From Ditibartonella apihabitans (lineage in GTDB: Bacteria; Pseudomonadota; Alphaproteobacteria; Rhizobiales; Rhizobiaceae), in contig NZ_CP015820.1 of the NCBI RefSeq assembly GCF_002007485.1, forward strand, positions 62,001-126,000: DNA of 64,000 nucleotides, given 5' to 3'. A program made the translations under genes and the position numbers. Below are positions 54,808-61,987 of the stretch, piece by piece. The stretch's first letter is position 1. Each line of letters opens with the position of its first letter. The notes under the pieces are model-generated. The model did not search any database. It saw nothing but the letters and a program-made list of their open reading frames with translations, and was not told the origin of the DNA.

Positions 54808-55242
54808 ATGGATCTTAGTGATTTGATTGCACCGGAAGCGGTTATTCCTGCCCTTAAGGCAAATTCCAAAAAACAGGTTTTGCAAATTATGGCGGAAAAA
54901 GCAGCCTCTCTGACAGGCCTTGACGAGCGAACAGTGCTTGATACGGTACTTCAACGTGAAAAACTCGGTTCGACCGGCGTTGGCAATGGTATTGCCATTC
55001 CTCATAGCAAGCTTGCCAATATCGACCACATTGTCGGTGTTTTTGCCCGCCTTGAAACGCCGGTCGATTTCGAAGCGCTTGACGATGAACCGGTTGATCT
55101 GGTTTTCTTGCTTCTGGTTCCTGAAAGCGCGGGTGCCGATCATTTGAAGGCACTTTCGAGAATTGCCCGCGTTTTGCGTGATAATGATATGGTACAAAAA
55201 TTACGCAATACGCGTGATGCGGTTGCCATCCATACTTTTTGA
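54808..55242 (+). CDS. ptsN: Nitrogen regulatory PTS enzyme IIA (PtsN)
   Basis: EIIA-Ntr phosphocarrier of the nitrogen PTS, which regulates potassium transport and other systems by its phosphorylation state. The phosphorylation site His is in GNGIAIPHSKLANIDH near residue 66. From the ATG at 54808 (MDLSDLIAPEAVIPALK) it has 144 residues after AAGGA; the longer frame at 54748 is not supported. Last gene of the lptC-rpoN-hpf-ptsN run, followed by a strong terminator. Confidence 0.94.
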   Translation: MDLSDLIAPEAVIPALKANSKKQVLQIMAEKAASLTGLDERTVLDTVLQREKLGSTGVGNGIAIPHSKLANIDHIVGVFARLETPVDFEALDDEPVDLVFLLLVPESAGADHLKALSRIARVLRDNDMVQKLRNTRDAVAIHTF

Positions 55243-55287
55243 CACAGCATCCGGCCGCCTCGAACGCCGCGTAATATAACGGCTTGC

Positions 55288-55318
55288 GCCCGCATGAACT
55301 TTTCATGCGGGCATTTTA
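55288..55318 (+). terminator. Intrinsic terminator after ptsN
   Basis: GCCCGCATGAA (55288-55298) pairs with TTCATGCGGGC (55302-55312), an 11-bp perfect stem followed by ATTTTATTCTTTTT. It lies 45 bases past the ptsN stop. Confidence 0.9.
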
Positions 55319-55453
55319 TTCTTTTTGTCTGAAAATTTTATATGCAAAGCTTTTGCCAATTATCGTGAGTTGACCGGTAAAGAAGTGGCTGATAGGCTCA
55401 CATCGCCGGATTTGTGTTTTGTTGTCAGGCAATTTCAATGGCAGGATAAAATA

Positions 55454-55954
55454 ATGACCTCTTTGGCCCATCAGAATGATGATCGCTTTCGTGAGCCGGG
55501 CATCGCCGCTCCGCTTACTTTCCTCATTATGTTTGTTTTTTTCATTTATGGCGCATTATTGGTCGGTCTCCTCGGTTTATCAAACTGGATTATTCATGCG
55601 TGGAACCTGACATTTTTCATTAATCTCGGAAATTTCGGCGTATTTCTTCTGGCTATTCTTATACCCGCCCTGTGGGCAGTTATTGTTGGCATCTGTGCCT
55701 CTATTCCCTATTATATTTTGCGCTCGCGCGGGCACTATCTTATGGCCTCGAAAGTCGCAACAATCATTGTTTTTGCAATGTTCCATATCTTTGCTTTGCC
55801 TTGGATTTTATGGCCAATGGTGCGTCGTGCTTCGCCAAAATTACGGCATAAACGCATTGAAAAACTGCGCCAGATGGTCAGAGACGGAAAGATGAAAGAC
55901 CGGCTGGCCGAACGCCATCAGCGGCTATTGGCTCGCGGATATCAATTTTCGTGA
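55454..55954 (+). CDS. Integral membrane protein, unknown function
   Basis: Not recognised. The ATG at 55454 follows AGGATA and gives 166 residues; an upstream frame start at 55325 would run through the terminator region and is rejected. Three hydrophobic helices can be drawn: APLTFLIMFVFFIYGALLVGLLGL near residue 22, NLGNFGVFLLAILIPALWAVIVGICASIPYYI near residue 60 and KVATIIVFAMFHIFALPWILWPMV near residue 100. A basic C-terminal cytosolic tail (KLRHKRIEKLRQMVRDGKMKDRLAERHQRLLARG) of about 45 residues looks helical. It stands alone after ptsN. Confidence 0.65.
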   Translation: MTSLAHQNDDRFREPGIAAPLTFLIMFVFFIYGALLVGLLGLSNWIIHAWNLTFFINLGNFGVFLLAILIPALWAVIVGICASIPYYILRSRGHYLMASKVATIIVFAMFHIFALPWILWPMVRRASPKLRHKRIEKLRQMVRDGKMKDRLAERHQRLLARGYQFS

Positions 55955-56376
55955 TCCGGTTTCAAGACTGGCCTCCAGTTTCAAGGCTTTTGGTAGGTCT
56001 TACGTTTTTCGCTTAGCTCCAATTACAGAGCTTAAAAAAAAGCCGCTTAAAAATTTTTTGAAATGGTATCACGAAGAGATATGTTTCAATTTTTAAAGCT
56101 AAAAAGTTTTAGCCGCTTGGGGGATATGCCCGGAACATCAGGACGCAACAAAACATGGTATCGGTTGGCATTGTGTCGGGTAATCCTCAGGCTCAAAGGG
56201 TAGTTTTCAGGTTTAAAAAAGTCCATTCTTGGAAAAATATATCGAGCGTGTTTCACAAAAAATAAATTTGCCGATCAAAAAATAAAAATTCGGGCGATAT
56301 AAAGCAGGACAATCAAGACTAAAAAACCGGGTATGCATATTTTGCAAACCCGGTCACATAAGTGTATTTGCGAAGC
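55955..56376. other. 422-base gene-free region
   Basis: A convergent gap between two membrane protein genes. Its right end holds the terminator of the minus-strand gene. Otherwise nothing recognisable, and short open frames lack ribosome binding sites. Confidence 0.55.
56321..56355 (-). terminator. Intrinsic terminator after the minus-strand membrane protein
   Basis: ACCGGGT (56326-56332) pairs with ACCCGGT (56348-56354); read on the minus strand the stem is followed by a T-run of six. It lies 22 bases after the stop at 56377. Confidence 0.75.
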
Positions 56377-56808
56377 CTAGTTGTTTTTGAGGCTTGCCAA
56401 TGAGCGGCGATTATAGCGACGCGGTGTGATGCACCAGTAAACACCGCCGGAAACAAGAGCAGCGATGAGATTGATGACAGTTTCACCGAAAGAGAGCGCC
56501 GTTCCAGTTGCCCATAGGGAAATGAAATAAAGGATAGCAGCGATAACGGCAGACAATAGATAATAATGCATCTTATAGAAATGCCGGTGTTCGCCATAAA
56601 TAATCGCCAGAATAAAGACAACGCCCACAATCATGAAATGCGGCGGAACATCGTAAAGCGGATTATTCGGTGACAATAAATCATGTAATGTTATGTCATG
56701 TTCGAGGAGTAATACCGTTAATCCGATTTGCACAATCATAAATGCGGCTTCGGCAAAGATACAACCGACTAAAATCCATGTAATGTGAAATGCAGTAATA
56801 CTTTTCAT
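56377..56808 (-). CDS. Integral membrane protein, unknown function
   Basis: Not recognised. The 143-residue protein from the ATG at 56808 (AGGAAG seven bases before it) has four hydrophobic helices: FHITWILVGCIFAEAAFMIVQIGLTVLLL near residue 7, HFMIVGVVFILAIIYG near residue 57, YYLLSAVIAAILYFISLWATGTAL near residue 82 and TVINLIAALVSGGVYWCI near residue 110. Histidines cluster in EHRHFYKMHYY between helices 2 and 3. It starts 26 bases after the rlmN stop, so it is probably co-transcribed with rlmN. Confidence 0.62.
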   Translation of the reverse strand: MKSITAFHITWILVGCIFAEAAFMIVQIGLTVLLLEHDITLHDLLSPNNPLYDVPPHFMIVGVVFILAIIYGEHRHFYKMHYYLLSAVIAAILYFISLWATGTALSFGETVINLIAALVSGGVYWCITPRRYNRRSLASLKNN

Positions 56809-56834
56809 GTCACTTCCTATTCGAGCCACCATTT

Positions 56835-58064
56835 TCAGTCGCCATGTCCGGCAATCATCATGGCTTCAAGTTTTAACCGTTCCGATTTTCTTAAACGTTC
56901 CGATTGTGATTTGAGTTGCCCGCAAGCGGCAAGAATATCGCGCCCGCGCGGTGTCCTTATCGGTGAAGCATAACCTGCCTGATTAATCAAATCGGCAAAC
57001 CGTTCGATTTGTTCCCAATCGGAGCACTGGTAATTGCTTCCCGGCCAGGGATTGAAAGGGATAAGGTTGATTTTTGCCGGTATGCCTTTCAGAAGTTTGA
57101 TCAAACCTCTGGCATCATCAAGGCTGTCATTCACATCCTTGAGCATGACATATTCAAAGGTTATCCGCTTTGCGTTTGATAGTCCCGGATAAGCACGACA
57201 GGCATCAAGCAATTCGGCCAACGGATATTTTTTATTGATAGGAACCAATATATCGCGCAATTCGTCGCGAACAGCGTGGAGCGATATGGCAAGCATCACG
57301 CCGATTTCTTCACCGGTTTTGAAAATCCCCGGTACAACGCCGGATGTCGACAAAGTGATACGGCGTTTTGAAAGCGACAACCCTTCACCATCCGAAGCAA
57401 TAAGCAGTGCCTTTTTGACGGCCTCGAAATTATAGAGCGGTTCGCCCATTCCCATCATAACGATATTGGTAATTTTGCGCCCCTCTGCCGGTACAATGGC
57501 ACCATCTGGCGTGTCTTTATCCGGAAAATCACCGAGCCGGTCGCGCGCTATCAGCAATTGGCCGAGGATTTCTTCAGCCGTGAGGTTACGAACCAGTTTT
57601 TGGGTGCCGGTATGGCAGAACGAACATGTAAGAGTGCATCCCACTTGCGAGGACATGCACAAAGTGCCACGCCCCTCTTCGGGAATGTAAACCATTTCGA
57701 CTTCGACAGGTTTTCCGGCGCCGCGCGAAGGAAAGCGCAACAACCATTTACGCGTACCATCGTTAGAAATCTGTTCTTCGACAATTTCCGGACGGGCAAT
57801 GGAAAAATGTTTTTTCATTTTTTCACGCATGTCCTTGGAAATATTGAACATGTCGTCGAAGTTTGAAACACCGCGTACATAAAGCCAATGCCAAAGCTGG
57901 CTAACACGCATACGTGTCTGACGTTCCGGTACGCCTATCTCCTGTAACGCGCTTGCCATTTCGGCGCGCGACAAGCCGATCAGGGATGCTTTTGTTTCAT
58001 CCATTCTGGCAGGGCGCAAAAGCGAAGTCGCGCCAATAGGTCTAAGATCGTAGGATACGCTCAT
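56835..58064 (-). CDS. rlmN: Dual-specificity 23S rRNA/tRNA adenine C2-methyltransferase
   Basis: Radical SAM enzyme that methylates A2503 of 23S rRNA and A37 of some tRNAs. The iron-sulfur motif is [11 protein letters not shown] (CxxxCxxC) near residue 137; the accessory catalytic Cys is near the C-terminus in [10 protein letters not shown], and [15 protein letters not shown] and [14 protein letters not shown] are further RlmN blocks. The ATG at 58064 follows TGGAAACT and gives 409 residues; a TTG three codons earlier is possible. Confidence 0.95.
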   Translation of the reverse strand: MSVSYDLRPIGATSLLRPARMDETKASLIGLSRAEMASALQEIGVPERQTRMRVSQLWHWLYVRGVSNFDDMFNISKDMREKMKKHFSIARPEIVEEQISNDGTRKWLLRFPSRGAGKPVEVEMVYIPEEGRGTLCMSSQVGCTLTCSFCHTGTQKLVRNLTAEEILGQLLIARDRLGDFPDKDTPDGAIVPAEGRKITNIVMMGMGEPLYNFEAVKKALLIASDGEGLSLSKRRITLSTSGVVPGIFKTGEEIGVMLAISLHAVRDELRDILVPINKKYPLAELLDACRAYPGLSNAKRITFEYVMLKDVNDSLDDARGLIKLLKGIPAKINLIPFNPWPGSNYQCSDWEQIERFADLINQAGYASPIRTPRGRDILAACGQLKSQSERLRKSERLKLEAMMIAGHGD

Positions 58065-58152
58065 AGTTTCCAAAGCTCTGAATAAAGTTCTGTCTTGGCG
58101 GATTTAGCATAAAAGCAAGCCAACGTCACCACACTTATGTGCCATAAAACGA

Positions 58153-58185
58153 GCACTGCACCATGACAATATCATGATGCAGTGC
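58153..58185 (-). terminator. Intrinsic terminator after the IalB family gene
   Basis: GCACTGCA (58153-58160) pairs with TGCAGTGC (58178-58185), extended inside by CATGA/TCATG, so the stem is about 13 bp with one mismatch; on the minus strand CGTTTTAT follows. It lies 30 bases after the stop. Confidence 0.85.
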
Positions 58186-58214
58186 CGAAACGGGTAAAAA
58201 TTGAAAAATTCGTA

Positions 58215-58679
58215 TTATTTGCATTTCTGTGCAGCGTTGAGTGCTGCGGTAATTCCCTTCAAGGAATAGGTATAGCTTGTATTTGTTCCGCGCTGGGAAA
58301 CAGCTTTGACAGAAAGATTGGAACCGCTTTTCATGGCTGCAACAAGTTGGTTCTCTGCTGCCGGTGATGCTGCCCAAGCAGAGGAATCCTTGGTAAAGAA
58401 TTCGAAATTTTTGCCATCGACAGAAACCGTAACTTTGTCCTTCAGGCCATAACCTGCCATGAATTGCGGCTCATAAGTAACAGGGTTTCCGGCGCGTTTG
58501 CTGACGAGGAAATAATTATCGCCATGGTTGACCGATTTGGGTTCTGCAGTAATCGGGGCGGAAAGCACATAACATACTGTATTGTTTCCTGATTTATAAG
58601 AATAGGCACCCCATGCATCAAATTGGTTGATGCGTGTAGGTGTCTGTGCCGAAGCAGTTCCGGCAACTCCCATAATCAA
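58215..58679 (-). CDS. Invasion-associated locus B (IalB) family protein; start disrupted
   Basis: Exported protein of the IalB family, first linked to erythrocyte invasion in Bartonella and common in other Rhizobiales. Blocks: FDAWGAYSYKSGNNTVCYVLSAP near residue 22, SVNHGDNYFLVSKRAG, the SQRGTNTSYTYSLKGITAALNAA C-end and two Cys. The coding frame continues upstream of the first usable start (TTG at 58679), reading FVAASVLIMGVAGTASA as a signal peptide, to a stop at 58721, but has no ATG or GTG. An ATG at 58711 followed by TTTGGAAAATTTTTG would open MFGKIFVAAS if one base more were in the A/T run. So the start appears frameshifted, by error or in truth. Confidence 0.75.
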   Translation of the reverse strand: MIMGVAGTASAQTPTRINQFDAWGAYSYKSGNNTVCYVLSAPITAEPKSVNHGDNYFLVSKRAGNPVTYEPQFMAGYGLKDKVTVSVDGKNFEFFTKDSSAWAASPAAENQLVAAMKSGSNLSVKAVSQRGTNTSYTYSLKGITAALNAAQKCK

Positions 58680-58890
58680 GACAGACGCAGCAACAAAAAT
58701 TTTCCAAACATCGTATACTCAGCTCACTTTTTGTTTTCTATTGGCAAAGCCAGATGGCTTCAAACCGGCGATTTTTCAAAAATTAGCATATCATTCTCAC
58801 AACATGCTTTCAGTGTTACATGCAATTTTGACTAGTTTATGGTTACCAAAAAGTGAAGTTTTGTCCGGAAATTACAATTTTAATGAAAAA

Positions 58891-59280
58891 CTATTTTTTT
58901 TGCGTTTCAATCGGGGCCTTTTCCAGAGCTTTTCGTGCAGCCTGATAATGTGCGTCGGTGATGTGGGCGCGCACTGCCGAGATCGCAATTGTAAGAACTG
59001 CAATATCGTCGGTGAAACCGATTACAGCCAACATATCGGGGATAAGATCGAAAGGCATTACAAAATAGGCGAGTGCTGCAAGAAGAATGCCGCGTACACG
59101 TGTTGGTGTTTGAGGGTCAAATGCGCAGTAATAACTGGCAACGACATCTTCCATAAAGGGAATGTGTCCTGCCGCTTTACGAACTGTTTTCCAGAAAGCC
59201 GCCCGTACTTTTGCAGCACGACTTTTTTGCGTTTCTTCTGATTCGGGCTTCAAAATTTTTTCGATTGTTGTTTTATCCAT
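58891..59280 (-). CDS. YkvA family (DUF1232) membrane protein
   Basis: A 129-residue protein with the YkvA/DUF1232 signature YFVMPFDLIPDMLAVIGFTDDIAVL near residue 75 and a hydrophobic start LLAALAYFVMPF. DUF1232 proteins are membrane-linked and mostly uncharacterised. The N-terminus is charged (KILKPESEETQKSRAAKVRA). It lies divergent to the imuA cassette with a 244-base gap and is not part of it. Confidence 0.8.
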   Translation of the reverse strand: MDKTTIEKILKPESEETQKSRAAKVRAAFWKTVRKAAGHIPFMEDVVASYYCAFDPQTPTRVRGILLAALAYFVMPFDLIPDMLAVIGFTDDIAVLTIAISAVRAHITDAHYQAARKALEKAPIETQKK

Positions 59281-59492
59281 CTTAAAATTCCGTCCGCAGA
59301 AATGTCCTCAAACTACGCTTTTTAACAATGATAGAAGTAGGAAGTCGTGATAATTTTACAAGTTTCCGGTTTCAGGAATCCTTTTCATGTGCATCCTGAA
59401 ATTGATTTTTTAAAGGATATTTCAGAATTGAAGAGGCAGTTTCTTTTATAAAATCTCCCACTTGACTCTGATTTATATTCGATTCCATAATG

Positions 59493-59507
59493 GAACAAAA
59501 CAAGAAC
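59493..59507 (+). promoter_or_regulatory. LexA (SOS) box of the alphaproteobacterial type
   Basis: GAAC (59493-59496) and GAAC (59504-59507) are separated by exactly seven bases, the alphaproteobacterial LexA direct repeat. It sits 17 bases before the imuA ATG, the usual place for control of the imuA-imuB-dnaE2 mutagenesis cassette. Confidence 0.8.
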
Positions 59508-59524
59508 ATTGTTGTGAGTCTTTT

Positions 59525-60346
59525 ATGCCGGATATAGCCCAATTACGTCGCCTTGTTGCCCGCATGGAAGGAAAACCTGTCGCTTTTTCTATGGATGACA
59601 ATAGGAAGGGCAAGGAAAAGCATTCCCTTCCTGAAGGCTATTTCTATCTCGGTCACGAAGAGGTGGATTTTGCGGCTGGTCCATTTCCCTCTTATGCCTT
59701 GCATGAAGTTATTTCCGGTCCTGCCGCCATGAATAGTGCAACCGGTTTTTCTCTCGGTCTTCTCAAACGCAATGAAAAGGCAAACTGCCCATTCATCTGG
59801 CTGGAAGAAGAAAGTACAGAAATAGAATATGGCATTCCTTATCCTGTTGGAATTTCTGCTTCCGGGCTTGATCCGGCGCGATTTATTCTGGTGCGTTGTC
59901 AAAAGGCCGAAGATGTTTTGAAAGCGGCTGATGATGCATTGGCAACGTCCAGAGTGGGCGGTTTATTATTGAGCCTTTCGGGTGCCTGTCGGGCGCTTGA
60001 TTTTACAGCTACCCGACGTTTGCATCTGGCAGCAGAAAAAGCACATTCGCCGGTTGTTCTGGTGCTTGGCAAAGAAGCTTTGAAAAACAGCAATGCTGCT
60101 ACACGTTGGCAAATCAAAGCAGCACCTTCCGAAAGTTCGGGTGCAAAAGCACCGGGACTAACAAATTACGATGTCACACTTTTGCGAAATAGGGCCGGAT
60201 ATACCGGACATTGGTTGATGCAATGGAACATCCATGACCAGATTTTTACAAAACCCCAAGAAATACGGCTTAAACGACCGGCTCTATCTGGCACTCGCTT
60301 TTCCTCGCCTGCCGATAGACCGTCTGAAGACGGTTTTGCCGCCTGA
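59525..60346 (+). CDS. imuA: ImuA, SOS mutagenesis cassette protein
   Basis: RecA/SulA-like protein of the DNA-damage tolerance cassette. From the ATG at 59525 (MPDIAQLRRLVARMEG) it has 273 residues; the upstream frame at 59462 is not supported because the LexA box lies inside it. The middle carries ALHEVISGPAAMNSATGFSLGLL near residue 62 and RVGGLLLSLSGACRALDFTATRRLHLAAEKA near residue 140. The C-terminal 38 residues overlap the imuB frame by 113 bases. The final SSPADRPSEDGFAA looks like translated overlap rather than family sequence. Confidence 0.85.
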   Translation: MPDIAQLRRLVARMEGKPVAFSMDDNRKGKEKHSLPEGYFYLGHEEVDFAAGPFPSYALHEVISGPAAMNSATGFSLGLLKRNEKANCPFIWLEEESTEIEYGIPYPVGISASGLDPARFILVRCQKAEDVLKAADDALATSRVGGLLLSLSGACRALDFTATRRLHLAAEKAHSPVVLVLGKEALKNSNAATRWQIKAAPSESSGAKAPGLTNYDVTLLRNRAGYTGHWLMQWNIHDQIFTKPQEIRLKRPALSGTRFSSPADRPSEDGFAA

Positions 60347-61832
60347 AAAAGCACCGGATTTCACAAAACCTTTTGCAGTGGTTGGCCGTTCTGTCCACGG
60401 ACTGAGGCTCGCTCATGTCAATGAGGCGGCGACACATGCCGGCCTTTATCCGGGGCTTTCTCTGGTTCATGCACGCAGCCTTTGTGAAAGAATAGAAACA
60501 GTCAATGAAGCAGAAGAGGCCGACAAGAACTATCTTCAATATCTCGCTCGAAATGCTGGCCGGTTTACCCCACTTGTAGCCTATAGCCTTCCCTTTGGTT
60601 TGATACTTGATGTGACAGGTTGCGATCATCTTTTCGGGGGGCCACAAAAAATGCTCGAAAAAGTGACCGCTTATTATAAGGGGCTGGGGCTTGAGACACT
60701 CTCGGCACTGACAGTAACACCGGCAGCCGCGCGGGCTTTTGCCCGTTTTGGTGTCAACCGTTTTGTCACAAAAGAAGATTTTGTTTTAACACTGGATCGG
60801 CTGAAATTACCGGCACTTGAAGCAAAGCCGGATGTCCAAATGGCACTTCGCCGTGCCGGATTCCATTGTCTCAAAGATATTCAGGCGGTTTCGCCAAAAG
60901 CACTGGCTGCGCGCTTCGGCGAAGTTTTGCCTGCCCGCCTTGATGCGCTTTATGGAAAAAGACAGGAGCCGCTTTCATTCATAAATCCACCCCCATCCCT
61001 TTATTTGTCATTACGTTTGGAAGAGCCATTGATTGATGTAACAATGGTTGAAAAACAGTTTTTTGTTCTGGCAAAAGAATTTTTCAAGCGTTTAACGAAA
61101 CTCGGTCTGGGGTGTCTGATGATAAATATCATCCTTTATCGGGTTGATGGACATATTGACCGGATAGGTATCGAGACCGGTCGCCCTTTGAGCGATCCGG
61201 TACAATTCCTGTCGCTTCTCGAGGAACGGCTGAAAAGCTTGAAAACACCGCTCGATGCGGGATATGGCTATGATACATTGGCACTTTCGGTAAGCCGTTC
61301 CGCTCCCCTTCGCCCCCTTCAGACAGAGCTTGTCAATGATGATCTGGAACCGGCAGAAATCGGGCAACTGGTTGATCGGCTGTCAACCCGTTTAGGGGCA
61401 GATCATGTTCTGGTTGCCGGTACAAAAGAAAGTCATATTCCCGAATATGCAGCTTTTTGGGGGGTAGCGCAGCACCATAAACCGCATACTGAAGCTTTGA
61501 AAGCTTTGGATGCACAATTGAAGGCACAAGGATTTTCCTCTCTTCGTCCCAATCCGCCCGAACGGCCTATCAGGCTTTTTTGCCCGCCACAGCCCATTGA
61601 TGTCATTGCCGCTTTGCCGGATGATCCACCAGCTTCTTTTCGCTGGCGACGGGTTGTCCATAAAATCCACCTTGCCGAAGGGCCTGAACGTATCAGTGCC
61701 GAATGGTGGAAGCATTCGGGTCCTGATCGTGATTATTATCGCGTGGAAGATGAAAATGGTGAACGTTTCTGGATATTCCGTTATGGAGAATATCCGCAAA
61801 CAAAATGGTTTCTGCATGGCTTATTTGCCTGA
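60234..61832 (+). CDS. imuB: ImuB, Y-family polymerase-like protein (catalytically degenerate)
   Basis: Y-family DNA polymerase relative that recruits DnaE2 to the sliding clamp but is believed not to polymerise. The 532-residue protein has the degenerate N-terminus RLYLALAFPRLPIDRLK where active Y-polymerases have the DxD-type fingers start, and LDVTGCDHLFGG near residue 125 instead of the SIDE catalytic motif. The C-terminal region holds the ImuB tail (PQPIDVIAALPDDPPASFRWRR, GPERISAEWWK). The start at 60234 makes a 113-base overlap with imuA; even a start at the conserved LYLALAF block leaves about 70 bases. dnaE2 follows 155 bases on. Confidence 0.88.
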   Translation: MTRFLQNPKKYGLNDRLYLALAFPRLPIDRLKTVLPPEKAPDFTKPFAVVGRSVHGLRLAHVNEAATHAGLYPGLSLVHARSLCERIETVNEAEEADKNYLQYLARNAGRFTPLVAYSLPFGLILDVTGCDHLFGGPQKMLEKVTAYYKGLGLETLSALTVTPAAARAFARFGVNRFVTKEDFVLTLDRLKLPALEAKPDVQMALRRAGFHCLKDIQAVSPKALAARFGEVLPARLDALYGKRQEPLSFINPPPSLYLSLRLEEPLIDVTMVEKQFFVLAKEFFKRLTKLGLGCLMINIILYRVDGHIDRIGIETGRPLSDPVQFLSLLEERLKSLKTPLDAGYGYDTLALSVSRSAPLRPLQTELVNDDLEPAEIGQLVDRLSTRLGADHVLVAGTKESHIPEYAAFWGVAQHHKPHTEALKALDAQLKAQGFSSLRPNPPERPIRLFCPPQPIDVIAALPDDPPASFRWRRVVHKIHLAEGPERISAEWWKHSGPDRDYYRVEDENGERFWIFRYGEYPQTKWFLHGLFA

Positions 61833-61987
61833 AATCTCTCGGTTTCCAGAAATTTTAAAGGCAAGTTTACGCATTAAGCGGTGGTTTTATTTCTTATAAG
61901 AAAGTCTGGTCTTTTGAAAAACATGTCTTTTCGTCCGGTTGAAGAATCTACCAGCAAGGAAACGACCAGACAAAATAAGGCGACAAC

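Noticed and set aside
58627..59241. 204-codon plus-strand open frame opposite ialB and the YkvA gene
   Set aside because: It is the antisense shadow of the ialB 5' end and the YkvA gene, rich in Cys and Phe, without a ribosome binding site.
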